A stretch of 64,000 nt of DNA from the NCBI GenBank assembly GCA_026261815.1, contig JAMPIT010000206.1, positions 1,178,001 through 1,242,000 on the forward strand, read 5' to 3'. This DNA comes from Monarcha castaneiventris obscurior (Eukaryota > Chordata > Aves > Passeriformes > Monarchidae). Every line of letters begins with the position of its first letter. Within the stretch, counting starts at the first letter, position 1. A program made the position numbers and the translations under genes. Below are positions 39,301-53,700 of the stretch, piece by piece. A model generated the notes under the pieces. It worked only from the letters and a program-made list of their open reading frames with translations. It did no database searches and was not told where the DNA came from.

Positions 39301-41722
39301 CAATTAAAAGTCAAAAGACAGAGGACAGGTATAGATTCTTTCAAATGTTTCATCCTATATGCACCTCAAGAAATCCTGAAAAACATTTAGAATATGTGGG
39401 AAACTACTGATTTTTACCACCCACAAGTATAATTTTGGGGAGAAGAATTCTATGAAGAGCAGTGAAATACTGCAAATAGTAAAAATTCTGGTTCCAATTA
39501 TCAGCAAGCTTTACCAGAGAGTATCAGGGAGCTACAGAGCTTCCAGTCACTGAAGTTGCTGTAGAATATGCTACTCAAGTTGCTTAATGTGGCTGCAGCA
39601 AGGTAATTTCCCTTTCCTCTGTCTGCTGGGGGAGTTTAATCCCAACACAAAAAGCATTAAGCTCTTAGTGAGCATCTGGAGTTATTGCACAAGCAACACA
39701 AATATGAACCTTTGTTTCACTTTGGAAAGAGCACTATTCTCTTTTCAAACCAACTATTAACCCAGCATTGAGATGATGTCTACGCAATATTCACACAAAC
39801 ATTCCCTGAGGGTTTAGAAGCAAAATTCATAAACATCTGTTGACAGAAAGCTCACTCTTATTATCACGTATCTGGATTTTTCACATACGAGCAAGTGAGA
39901 GGGAGCAAGGGCCTGTCTCACAGATCTTCTTCTCCACACAGGAGGTTCCAGGGATTGTAGGCAGATAGAAAAAGTAGAGGTATGTATCATTCATTGAGAT
40001 GTTCTTCTGTCCTCTGTGACCAAAGGCAGTCACATTTTTCTAAGAAGGCTGTTGAAATTCTGCAGTTTCGCAGAACAATTTTCAAGTAAAAATGCATTCC
40101 AATCAGCAAAAAAGTCAAGTGGCTTTTTATGATTCTCCATGAAAAGAAATTCATCCATTTCATACTGTCATCCTTTACTATTTCTAGAATATTTTCCTGT
40201 AGCCTAGCACACTTTCCACCAAACTTTCATCCCCTTCAACAGTCTATTTTCAGTTTGCCTACAAACAACCTCACAAGTGATCATTTTACAGCATGTGCCA
40301 CGTTAAAGGACAAAATACAGACCATGCAGCCTCTTAAGTAAGCATTCTTATAAACCCTCTGTGTGAAGTGAAGGATCAGAAGAAATGTCTTGATACACTG
40401 AAGTACTAAGACCCTTGTTTCCTAAGGAGGATACTTTTCCCCTGATCACAGGTTTCTCATTAGTTGCTGGAGCACTGTGGATGGTAAATTTTTAGTATGA
40501 AAGAATGAGAGAAACAACATCTCTGTCTCCCTCTCATTGCTGCTTCTTTAAGTACAAAAGTCAGGGCAGGGGCAGGGAAGGTGGAAATCTGTAAGAGGGC
40601 TGATCCCATTGAGACAAGGCAGTGACACATTTACATCTATTTCCAAACTTCAGAAGCCATCGGGAGTCCTGGCTCGTGTAGCTAGATGTTGCTAGTTAGA
40701 AATGACCATGGTCACACTTCTGCTGTCACCTCTACTGTGGCACTGGCAAGCAGACATGCACACTGAAAGATCTCCATGAAAAGCTAGGCCTTGGCATCAG
40801 TGAAAGCTGGGCACTTCTCCCAGGACAAGCAAAATAATTCTCTTCCATTCACCCAACTGAAAAAAATGTAATTAATTTCCAACTCATCTGAAAGTATCAT
40901 TAAAAAGTAGTACAGATTCCTCATTTCAGAGAGCAGGAATGGATACTCTGTTCTGTCACTGCACCTAACTGGATGTCTTCCTTCTAAACACTGCCAGCAA
41001 GTGGAGTCCCAGAGGCTGTCTCTTTGTTTTGAAAGGATTCTCAGCCTTTCTGAATTTACCACAGAACTCCTCAGTCATTTCTTGTCCCTCCATATACACC
41101 ACTGCAGTTGTGTGCTTTACTTGTGCCAGGTATGACACAGCATCTGCACTTCCCAGTGCTCTGAGGATGCTGTGTCTCCTTCATGCGAGTGGATATTCAG
41201 GTATTTCCTTAAGGTCCTTTTGAGCTCTGTTCATAGATAAAGCAAATATCTTAAGTAATCTGGATGATTAACACTCTCTTGTGCTGTGGCACATGGAATG
41301 GAATGAATCACACACACATCAGTCTTTCAGCCTGTCTTGGGGTGACTTTTTGATGTGTATTCCCTATCGCAGCTCAATGCCTAGACATTATTCCTGTGCC
41401 TTTAAAACTGGATGCAAGAGAAGGAAAAAAAAAAGCGAGGTGGACTTTTCAAAGCAGTTTGTGCTCCAAGGACACAGAGATAGCTGCTGCTTTCTGCAGA
41501 GGCAACAGCGGAGAAAAGCACCTTCCGGTTTTTCCCAGCTCTTGGCCCCTTTTCTCTGGAGAGAGACGGAGAGTTAAACCTTTTTTGTCCTGGGACTTTG
41601 GCTTCTTCTTTTTCTTCTCTTCTGGAACTGTTGAGAACACCAGAACTCACTGGGAGAGCTTTCCACCGTGGCCCGGAGGGGCCTACACCAAACTCCAGCT
41701 CCAAAGAGGAGAGAGGGAGGGG

Positions 41723-41756
<34 letters not shown>

Positions 41757-44700
41757 GAGAGACCACAGAAAGGACTCTAAAATCTTCCCAGGTTTCTCTC
41801 CACAGCAAGAGGTTTTATTATTTAGCATTATTATTATTTTCCTGTGTGTTTGTTAAATAAATAGTTAGTTATTTTTCCTTCACTTTCCTCTGAGAAAAAA
41901 TTTTTTTCCCAAGCCTGTTGGGGGAGGCCTGTAACCTGCTTTCCATCAGAGGACATTCAAATTGGGACGTTCCTCCAAATTTGTCTCAAACCAGCACACA
42001 GCCCTGTGTCTGATCACCATGTCAGCATTTGTACAGAGGCTTATTTAGACATGCCATTTTATCTTCTCTTTGTAGCTCCAGCCATGCTAACAAGTCAGTC
42101 AGAAGTATAGAACAGAGTCAGCTCCAAGTGGCAATGTGCCCACCTTTTCTTGTATTATACATGAAAACTTGCTTTGTGCCCTCCTGCAGGGAGGTTCTAG
42201 GATAGCAGAAACAGCTGGTGAGAGGAAAAGAGAATACCTACCCAGAGGCAATGTAAACCTCTCAAGTTAAATATTTTTCTTTTGACAGTGATGCTTTCCT
42301 GCAGCCTGTGCGTAGTGCCCCAATATAAAAAGCTCAATCCATACTGCTGCCAGTGACTCTGGGATAAGTCTTCGTACTTCTGTGATGGTCATAAGGTAAC
42401 ATAGTCATGTGAAGTGGATGGAACTGGGTCAGCTTAAAGAGTTGTTTAAGGATTAAGATTTCAGGCAAAACCAAAATTCCAATTGCAAAACACTAGTGCT
42501 TGATAATAGTGAGAAAAAAACCCACAACAGCAAAGGAGGATACAGCACTGTGCATACAAAGCAACGTATCTTGAAGTTTTTTCCTTTATAGTTGACTTTC
42601 ACAGTAGATTAAGTATTTTTTCAAATTTTATATGCATTTGTTCTTTCTCTTTCCATCATGCTAATGACAATTTGATTATTAAAACTCACATTATTTATCA
42701 CCTCTGCTGACAGAAAGAACTGAAATCTATCCAAAGTCTAGTCTTTCAAATTCAGAAAAAATCACAACATTTCTCTAGGATTTATAATGTCTCAAGTTTG
42801 ACAGTGACTCTGACTCACTTTAACTCAGAAAATAGTTAACTTGGAAAGATACACTTAATTTTGAATGAAGATAATCTTACTAATTCAGCAGAAAAAAAAT
42901 AGATTCAGTTTAAAATGATGCACTTGTACATTTTAATAGGTGAGGACCAAGCACCTGGCTGACTTTTTTTTATCATCAATAATGAAAAACAGCAAAGCTA
43001 TCTCCTCTTCAGAGATGCTAAACTGCAGTACTAAATTAAAATGCAGCTTGCACAAAAGTGCCACTTTTTTCAGTGCAAAATTTCTCTCTTCTATGAAACC
43101 TATTGTATAATTTACATTTCTGAATGTTTCAACAGGTGAAAACAAACATTTTGGCATAAGTGTCAAGGAAAGAACCACCATTCCAGCCCGTCAGGTTGTT
43201 GAAAAAATAAGAAAAAGTTAATTCAAGGCTCTAAAACCGAAGGACAAATAAAAGAATGAGTTATTTATTGTTTAAATCTCATGACTACTTAATGCATGGG
43301 GCTGGAAATAATTGCCTTTCCTCTAGAAGAAATCTTTCTTCTTCCCTTATTTTTGGTGTGGATAAAAATTACAGTTCAGGTGCAATACCATAGCTCACAC
43401 AAGTTATTAATTATTTACAAGAGATGAATATGCTGGCATCCTTTACATTTATGAGAATACAGTGATGAACTCAAAGTATGAGCCTGGACTGAATAAAAAT
43501 AGCTTCAATATGCATGTAACAAAGTAACAGATCTATTAGGAAGACATCTACCAAAATAATTGATTTATAAAATCTCAGCTATATAAATAATACATATCTT
43601 TGAAAGATATGCTAAGAATGTTAACATCTAAAAGTTCTATTTAATTCTTTTACGCAACCTCAGACACCCTCTAAGAACAAAGCCTAAGGGCACTGAGGGT
43701 TAATTCATGCCTATTTAAACTGGTTACAGCCTGAGGGCTGGGGAGGGGTATTGCAGGGGTTGGGGAAGACAAGAACATTTCCTTCTGAGCAGCATATGCT
43801 GTTCCAGTCCTTAAATCTGCCCAACCAGCAAAATCGACCCAAGTAAGAGCAAAGAAAGACGATTATTCTGTCTGGGCAAGAAGATACTCATCATCTTCAC
43901 TGTTACATGCACAACCAAGCAGCCTCAGAGCAGCACACTGTACTTAGGAAAATCCTTCAAATTGAGCTTCGAAATCTGTGATGCATCTGAAAAACATGAT
44001 TTAACAGTTTTGCACCCTTTCCCCCATGCAATGACATGTGACAAGAACACTTAGGGCTTCAGCTTGTTTATGCTGATTTGTAGGGTTTCGCATTGAACAC
44101 TGACCAAGGGTTTCTGGCTACTTACCCACTCTTCCTCATCATACTCAGAATGATGGGGTATAGAGTCCTGCCTTTTAATCTGAGAAGGATGATCCTGGTG
44201 CTGTACATCACCCCCTTCTTCTGCACTGTTTCTAGGCACAGCTGGTTTCTTGAGGACACAGCCAGGCCGGGCTGTGTACAGTGCTAAAAGGGCACTTCTG
44301 ACCAGCTGGTCCTTGAATGCGTGCACAAATAACTCCGTCTAGGAAAAAAACCAAACAAATGGAAAGGTTAGACCAAAGAATGCAGTACTGCAGCAAAGGT
44401 TTATAACACTGAGTTACCCTTAGGCAGAGAGGGTATATGTTTCAGGCCTGCCTGGGATGCAGAAAGCAAAGCAGGCCAACAAATAAGGAGGAACATTTCA
44501 AGGGTTTTAGGGATATCATCACATTCTACAATCCCAGTGTTCTAAGGATTAACACAAGAGTTCAGTATCTATCATAGAGATCATCATCTTTTCACATTTT
44601 ATTCAAATTCCAAATTTCAACTGCAGAGGCAAGCCTCAACAAGAACCAGTTCCAAGAGTAACCAACCATTGCACAGTAATTTCTGAATAAGCGTCATATA

Positions 44701-47700
44701 AAACATGATTAACCAGTCTAATCATCTCCCTATATAAAACCCACCACTCTACACTGCTGAAATAGCAGTATCTGCAAAAGCAGTGTTTCCAGAGATAAAT
44801 CTCATTACCTGTAGGTATCAACCCAGATATCAGGGTAGGTGACACCTGATTTCAAGCTTGATTTTATGTATTTTTTAAAGAAAGGAAACCCTGAAGCAGC
44901 TTTCTCAGGTCTTCTGAAGATGCTATTCAATCTCTGTATCATTTTTCTATGTTGACTGTTACAGCTAGAATTTTACCACATTTTTAAAATCCTTCAACCT
45001 CCCTGCATTATTCACCTCCCTTCCCCCACAAGAAAAGTAAAATGCTTTCTGCATATGGGCTTCTCCATGTCTAGATTGCCACCATGCAACAGCACTTGCT
45101 GTTGCCACCAGTGTGCCCCACATGCCCATCTCCTGTGTCTCAAAGATGTGGCCCCATCTCCCCTGGGAGACTTGGCTTATTCACTCCACCAGCTGGCAGA
45201 ACCTATGGAACAGGAGAGAATGAGGTGCAAGGACACTTCCTTTTACTACAGGGTAGTAACCACTAACAAAGCCACAGTGACAGCTCGAGAGACTACCAAT
45301 TTTGGTTACTGCAACAATATTGAACAGGGTTCATCTGTCACAGCAGGGAGAGAGGGCACACCCTGCTGCCATAGCACATCCCGCACATCCCACCGAGAGC
45401 TCCCCTCCTGAGACGGAAGTCCTAGTTCACAAGAGATGATGAAAATTTCTTTCACAGCACAATTACCTGAATTTATTTCTCCCAGGTCAGCGGGATTTAC
45501 TTGCCTTCCTATTTTCCCAAAACATTGTGGATTGGTGTGTACAGGCAGATTCAGGTGCTGAAGTGCCTCTGTGCACACAATCTTAAACAGGGATGTGGGA
45601 AGGTATGTAGATAAGAGTCAGAGGATCCAGCCTAAACAAGCAGGAAATGCTAGAAATAAAGGTTGCCCAGCCAGGCTTCATTCAGCCCTTATGTGCTGTT
45701 TATGCAAAAGCTGGAGAAAAACTAGCAAAAAAACCCCAAACCAAACAAGTTTCAAGTGTCAGCATCTCCCTGGAACTCCTTAGAAGATGCCTGGAAGTCT
45801 TTCTCCCAGTTTCTGCACTTCTGTTCTTATCCCATCGCTTTTTCATACTAAGGTTGCATGCATCCACTCCTACTCAACTCCTTTTTCTTGCCTTCCTGTC
45901 TCAATACCCTCCCAAAAGTTTATGGATATTTAAGACTAAAAGGCTCTAAACAATTGATGGTTTTCTTAAGGCTCCAGCTGCTGGGTTAAGTACTTGCTTG
46001 AGAGGTTTCTGCTTTTTCCCATTTCCATTATGTTTAGGAAAAAAAATTTCCTAATGGTTTCATGTGGAAAGGCTGAAAACTTTTATTGCAAATAAATCTC
46101 TAAAGTTTTAAAAATAAGAACCTCCAGCATATCTAAGGTAAGTTATTAATTTTTTAAACCCAGATCAGGTCTTTCTTCAGACCTGACTTGGGATTCTTTA
46201 GACTTGGCAACACTACTCATCTCCCTGGAAATTTTACCAGACCCATTCCTTCTCCTCCTTACCAACTTGGTGCCTGCGGGAAAGGGTGTTTTTTAACAGT
46301 TTTCTTATATGCAGCCCCTCAGGGCTGTCTCCTTGTAGTCCTGAATTGCTCTGCAGGAAAATTTCAGTTTTCTACATTTCCAACCTTCAGATGGTGCATG
46401 CTTGGAGAATGGATAAGTCTTTGGGGAATATTGCTACCAAACCCTATCATTCTTTGCCTTACCATGGCAAAATGAGATTTCAGGGGTTGCGTGGTAGCAG
46501 CAGAATTCCTCCTCAAGACTATTCTACAGCTCCACATCAAGAGAGTTGAAACTCCATTCCTTGTCTATCCTTAGAAACAACAATATCATGGTTTTGTTGA
46601 GGTTTCATACCTGTCTTCCCCACAGTCTGCTTGAGATGATTTCAAGTCTCTGTATCAGGCATGGCAGACCCAAAAAAGCTTTAAATTTCAGCAAATTGTG
46701 AGTACTGGATAACTTTATTTTAAAAATGTCTACTATGACTGCAAGGTATATTAGGTAATGATCTGAAAAGTTTAAGTAGTATAATAGAAATATTTTATAG
46801 GGAAAATTAATTTTTAAAAGCAAATCAGTACAGAAGTGAGTCTCCATTTTTTCATACAGAAACTAAAATGATTCTTTAATTAAATTCCATTCAGGGTTCC
46901 CATTGGTTTAACAGCAATCTACATTTTAACCTCCTTTTCTAACAGCTCAGTACAGCTAAATTTGCAGACCATCACTATTTATGAAATTGCATTGAAATCA
47001 CAAAACCAGTTTATGCAAAGAAATGAAAACTTTGCAAATTCTTTTAGATACTCTACTAAAGAGTATTTCTGCAAACAAAGATAGGCATAGCTGGAAAATG
47101 AATTTATCAAGCCTTCTGCAAGCTGCAAATGCTGATACACTTGTCGACAGCTAAAGGCTTCCTTAATCAATTAACAAAAAGTGATGATAAAAGGTTAGTC
47201 TCAGGAAAACACTACAGTAAATTGCAAATTATATATGGAGAAGTAAAACCATGAGAAAATAAGCTCAATTTAAGAAGCAGCAGTGTAATTATTTGATTTA
47301 ATTTTCCACTTTCAATCCATGCAGCCAGTCCTTCCATTTCCAACATGAACACTTAAATGTAATTCACATTACTAATAGCTCAGATTTACTCACTGCTACC
47401 TAATAATTATAGAAAGAATTATTATATATATCAATCTTATATTCTATATATCAAGTGATATGCTTTTTAATAAACTTGTGGAATTTAATCAATAGGCAAA
47501 TCATTTTTATCACTTCCTCAAACAGCTGTTTGATTTTTAAATTTCTATCAAGCTAAAACATAAGAGCATTTTTTTTTTTTACATATAAAAAGTATAGGAA
47601 AGATGGAATAGCAGAAGCACTACATATTCCTGAGGAATACAAGTACGTATCATGTAATTATATTCAGCAGAGCATGTGCTACTCTATCTTTAATATAACC

Positions 47701-50700
47701 AGGAACACTCTGATAGTCTTGATTCTCCACTACTGTACCAGATTATACAGATAGATTATTTCAAGACATCAGTATAATGCTTTGAATCAACTATGAGGGA
47801 TCTAATTTCAGTATTGTATTGGTTCACCCAGTTTGGGGCCTTGAAATGGTATTCCCCGTCCCTGAAGTTGTTTCTTGGTCTTTCCTCCCCATCTCTCTTC
47901 CCCTCTTTACAAGCAGCTGTCCCACCACACTTGCTTCCTCAGCAATGGTTCCACCCTATTATTTCTCCATTATCCATCTTTTCCTGAGAGTAAATTTGGT
48001 AGTAGACAGGGAAGTAGGTATTGAACCACTCATGCTACAGTTGTTCAGACTACTAGATTCATCTCTTACAAGCAAAAGGTGGAGGCTAGACAGACATCCA
48101 CGGAGTACATCAGGTGAGACTCCTTCTTTGGGAAACTGAGCTCATGTGCTAACAGCAATTTAGTCCTGGCCCTGAAAAGGTGATATGAACATACACAACT
48201 ACGTCACCAGCTATAAATGTAAAGTATCTATGACTTTTGCAAACTGAATGAATTGCCTTTTATGGCCCTCTTCTTTAGCCAGAGTCTCCAGCAGGCTGTG
48301 GTTCAAGCAGTGCTTTAGTACCACAGCTGCCTGCAGCCCCTCTGAAATCATCCTCTCCTCCTGCCCAGAGGCAAATGGCCAGAGCAAACACACACATTCC
48401 TTAGCAACCACACTTTGGATCTTCAGAACAAACACTTCTTTGCCTGCTTTGCTTTACCTGTGCATACAGATTTCTTTGAACTAACCACTAACAGAGCAGC
48501 TTCACTTGTTCTATGCATAGCTAAAAATGCCCTCCTATATGGAAAGGTACACTATAATTGCTACAAGCCCCCTCCCTAAATTCCTCTGTTTCATTTCCAG
48601 GCTGAATTCTGCTTTTGTCTATTATCCATGACATTCACAGCGGCTCCAGTGTTCTCAGAGTTACTGTGGATTTACACATCTGCAACTGAGAGCAGTGTTT
48701 CTCTCCCCCATGGCTCCTCTGCAATGCCTTCACAGCAAGTGGCTGAGCTCAATATTCAGATTTGAAACTCGCCCATTGAACAAGGAACTGCTAGGATAGT
48801 GGTGCTCAACAGACCACAAAGGCTGTCACTTCCCAATGGCAGAAGATATATTAAAATAGTTATTGGTGGTGTTATTAAGCCATACTGGGATCATGTTACT
48901 GAAGGGGTGGCCCATGGAGCAATGGGAAACTCTTTGCAACCTCTCAGGTCATAGCTGTAGTGCTTCATATTTTTATAAGATAACATATTCTGGGAAGTAC
49001 TACAGGCTTCAGCTAATCTCCATTATCAGTCTGTAAGACAGGTGGGAAGTATTATCTTCCTTAATTTAGAACTAAAGGAACTAAGATGAGGAAGAGCCTA
49101 CAGCTACAGAGGGATATAATAGGAGAAAGAGAATTAAAATTTGAGATCTCCTGGTGCCAACTTCCCAGCTTCTCTTCCCAGGCTGCATCACCATTTCTGA
49201 TCATGTTATTATTCTAAACCTTACACACAAACCTGGATTGAACTACCTCCCATAAGCAGCAGCTTGAAATGTAACAGAAAGAGAACTAAAAATACTGATT
49301 TCTCATACTACAAAATTTATAAATTTTGGTATTTTGATAAGCCCATGTATGTGGCCACTAAAGGATAAAGAATATATGTGAAATTAAATTAATTACACTT
49401 TTAAATAAAGGCAATCTTTATAGATTTCATTAATTTTCTATATGGAAAGCCTACAGAAATGCTAAATAACATTATTTTCCTAATAACAGCATTTTGACAC
49501 TTATTTTAGCTGAGTTTATTTAACATTTCCTGATGCTGTGCAACTCAATTTATGCAGAACCACCCCCACCCTGTCCCAGCCGTTAAAGACTTGGTTATTC
49601 CATTTTCCATTGCAGTGAAGATTTGAATCTTACTTTTTCTGAAAGCATCTTTAAAGAATTCTTCAAGCTGTCTGGAGAACGTTGGCTTGCAGAACTAAGC
49701 AGCAGGTCTGCATGGCTTGATATGAGAGGTTGCAGATGATTGATGTTACTGAGAACTTCTTTTGCCTTGGCTGTGTTTTCAGGTGAATAGTAAATACACT
49801 GGTATCCAGTACTGTGATAACAGAGAGAGTCACATAATGTCAAATCCATTTCAGCTATTAATAGCAATGCTTAACGTGCTAAAAAGCTTACCACTACTTT
49901 TGCAAAAAAAAAAAAAAAAAAAAAAGCCAGATGCCTGAACTTCACAGATATCATTGAAATGCTCCTGCCTTTAGGGGTAAAAACAAATCTTTCCTTGAAC
50001 AGTAGCATGCAATAGACTGCCCACCACCACATGCTCCAAGTAGGACAGTTCAAAATTCATTTGAGTGACTAATCTGAACATAAAAAGCCCATATTTTTAT
50101 GTGTTTCTTTTAAACACTGTAATTCTAGAGATAAAAAATATTTGACCAAGTAAGGTAATAATCCCAAAGAGCATAGGACTCCTTACTCTTCCAGCTGAAC
50201 TCCCCAACAGATTATTAACTGCCTCATTAAGTCTTTCAAAATGGGCCATTACTGTTTAATTGATCAGTGGTCCACACTGTGTTTTGATTAGCCTCAGTGA
50301 TGTTCAGGAAGTGATGACAACCAGAGTTATATCCAATAAAAAACAGGTGCCTGATTTGCAAGAAGAGACACAGCAGTGGGGTGTGCGAGTTAATTACTAC
50401 AAACCACAAAAATGCATACTGCAAACTTCCTACTTTCAATTGTTCAAACTACTGCAATTGTTTTGGAGGACTTCTCCTATCCATATTTTCTCTTCCTCCC
50501 CTTGCTAATTATGAAATATACCCTTATAAAATTATTCCCAAATAATTATTACCATTTCAGGCAGCATGCACATACCCACTGGTTCTTGCCTGTAGTGCAC
50601 AGCTCCTCACCTAAACCTCTTGTACATAACACTTCCCTTCATAAAGCCCTGCTTCAGTCTTTCAGAGAAACTAACCAAATCTTTTGCAGCTTCAGATTAA

Positions 50701-53700
50701 CACAGGAAAAAATGTAACCAAACACCTCCTGGCACATCACCAGTGCCAGAAGAATGTACATACTACTCCCAGCTGGTTCTGTTTGTACATCCCTTCTCTC
50801 CTCTTGAGTCTTTTCATCACAAGTACCTTAGTCCTTTCAACTCTTTCACCACTGATTTCTTTCTTAATTTTGCATACCAAGACCCAAATTTTGACACACA
50901 TTCAATCCTCTGAACTTCTTGCATTGTGTTTCATTTCAGTCTTTTTCCAGACATCTTCACTTCCCAACTTACCCTTTGTGTCTTCTACTGTGTCCCTTCC
51001 AGTTCCTTCTCATTAGTTTTCTACAAATTAGAAATTAAATCCTGATGGGTCCCTTCCAATTCAGCATTTTCTACGATTCTATGATTTTGGCAAATAAGGA
51101 TAGCTTCAAGCAGTCTTAAAATTAAGACTCTTGCTTATATATTTTGCTGAGTTACAGTCCCAAATTCCCTAAGACCCCATTCTATTTTTCTGTCTTTTAC
51201 CAATGTCTTCATTTCTAGATACAATTCTTTGTAGAGGCAGGTGGGATGAATGGCATCAAGTGAGCAAAGCTCAGCCATGCTACCAGCCACATCTAAATTA
51301 CTTATTATGCATCTCCAACTTACATGAGCTACTAGACTCATGTCCAGTAGAAGTCATAATTCTGAGTATTTCAGCAAAATTAATCATATAAACTGTCTTT
51401 CCTAATGAATTAGGCAAAAAAAAAAAAAAACAAACCAAAACCAAACCAAAACTCTGTCCCTCTGAGAAACAAGGAAACTGCCACAGTTCTACCTCTGGGG
51501 GGGCCACACTGTTAGTGAGAGAGACTTCCAGAGTCAGACCTACCTCTACACTCACTGCAACACTCAAGCTATCAGGCTCGGTAGACAGGGCAGGGACAAA
51601 GAGTAATAGTCTATGTTAATTGCAGTGAAGACATAGTCTTCAAAGTCTTGATACTTCTCTAATTCCCCTTCAGGCCTCTCCCCCCATCTTTATCAAACAG
51701 TCTTTTTTGCAGGCTGAACCTGGCTAATGCTGTTATCAAGCTCACCATGCACATACTCCTTTCTGGGATTTCCCTCAGTCTTTAAATCCCAGATCATTTT
51801 CACTGATCTCTCACAGCTTAAGCTTCGCTGAATACTGCAGCAGAAAAGCTACAGACACCGCTATAAGAAAGAGGGAAGGGTGACATGAAAGGTGTGGGCA
51901 GTTCTCATTGCAATAAAGTAAATCATAGCTTTTAAGAAAAGGAATTAGTGAAGAGAAAATGAATCTTTCTTCAGAATGAAGTGTATTATCAGACTTCATT
52001 TGGATAATTTTAACATTTCCGGAACTGCAGAAAGCATGAGACAACTTCAAATATTTAGTTTCTCTCATAATTTGAGGGCAACTTCCTCCATCCGCCCAGG
52101 AAAGTGTGTAATTATTTTTCACGAACAACATGTTTTGGGAGTATTTGAAGTTTCTAATTGCTGTGTCTCCATACTGTTGTATCTATGACAAGCTGAGGTT
52201 TTCTGTGGCCTTACCCTTCATGAAAAGACATTACTACTTACAAGTCAGTGAAGTTTCCTCATCCACAACTGCTTTTAAAGCTTGCTGCTGCATATAGCTA
52301 TGGTATAAAAGTACTACTAGTTAGGAAAGGCAGCTGCCAATGGAACTTAAAAGAAACTTTTCACAGGTGTCCCAAGGCACAAACTAGATGAAACTTTTGC
52401 ATGAGGGTAAAGGCCACATGGGTAGGTCTAGTGCAGGATACCAGTAGCATTATGAAAACCTACCTTTGATATGTAAATTATGACTCATGTACCTTCTGAA
52501 AAACTCTACAATAATGTCTTCTGGGTGAAGTTTCAAAGCTTTCACTAGGAATATAAACAACCACACTTGATCATTTCCATGTATTGGCACTATCATTAAC
52601 TATGAACACATGACTGCCAGCAGTCATTTCAGTTTTAAAATTGCTTTAAGGACGTTCTCATGTAATTTGCTTGGGGATGGTTTATATCCCATATCCATTT
52701 TTGGTTTTGTTTTTGTTTTGTGTCCAGAATAGTCACTGCCTCCCCTGGATCTGGGAGTATCACCATGGGTGAGAGGCAACCCGGGATCCTGCAAGGGCTG
52801 GGGGCCAGGGGCTGGTGCTTCCTGCCAGTGGGGGTGATCGACTCACAGGGCACGGTGAGTCTGACTGGATATTCTGTTGCCCCGTGGTTTTTGCCTGTTT
52901 CTTTCTTTTCTTTTTCCTTTGGCATTGTGACTGGGGCTTGCCAGCTTACTTCTCTGTTCCGCTGCCATTTGGGAGCCCAGGCCTGGTGCATGCTGCGCCA
53001 GGAGCCAGAAGCCCTCCCTGCTGGGCCACTCCCTCTGTGTGGCAGCCTAATGCTGGGACCAGCCCTCACTGGTGAGCTATCCAGGGGATCGATCCCATGC
53101 CCAGCCCCTCTCTTTTCTGCTGCTGCTTTGGGCTTTTTGCTACACTTCATTTGCCACCCTGGCTGTGCTTGCCTCTGCCGTTCCAGTTGCTCCGAGGTTC
53201 CTGCTACAGTCCATTCTGCTATCTGGAGGGGCACTGGGATCGGCTGTCCCCCCTGAGTTTGCAAAGGAAAGCCCCTTCTTTTGCTCTCTCTCTCTTTCCC
53301 GCTGGCAGAGCCGCCATTGCCATGTGGAGAGAGACAGCCGAAACTCGCACCACAGCGCCCCCTGCAGGCGCGGGGGAACCATCGCAGCCGCCCTGCCCGG
53401 CCGGGAGCCACCAGCGCCCCTGCCGGCTGTGAGCGGAACTGCACCGAAGGGGAAAGGGCCTGGGCCGAGAGAGGCTGGCACTGGGCTTCTGGTTCTGTTT
53501 GCTGCTGCTGCTGCTGCTGTTTGTTCGTCTTGTTATACATGTACAAACTAGTAAAGAACTGTTATTCCTTTTCTCATAACTTTGCCTTAAAGCCCTGTAA
53601 TTTCAAAGGTATAATAATTCTGAGAGAAGGGGGTCATATTTTCCATTCCAAGGGAGGTTTCTGCCTTCCTTGGCAGACGCCCGTCATTCAAACCAAGACA

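Larger units (their letters stand above)
37646..44125. other. INPP4A intron d-e
   Basis: The intron contains the antisense LTR at 41280-41998 with its GA microsatellite. The stretches 37646-41279 and 41999-44125 show no recognised element. Confidence 0.55.

Noticed and set aside
41396..41860. 154-codon frame with Arg/Glu repeats
   Set aside because: It is translation of the GA microsatellite within an LTR, not a gene.
45055..45411. 118-codon Cys/His-containing plus-strand frame
   Set aside because: The Cys/His spacing does not form a recognisable zinc-binding pattern, and nothing supports transcription.
52720..53256. 178-codon plus-strand frame
   Set aside because: It lies inside the solo LTR; the GC-rich sequence lowers stop-codon frequency on both strands. 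LTR U3 regions do not normally encode this.
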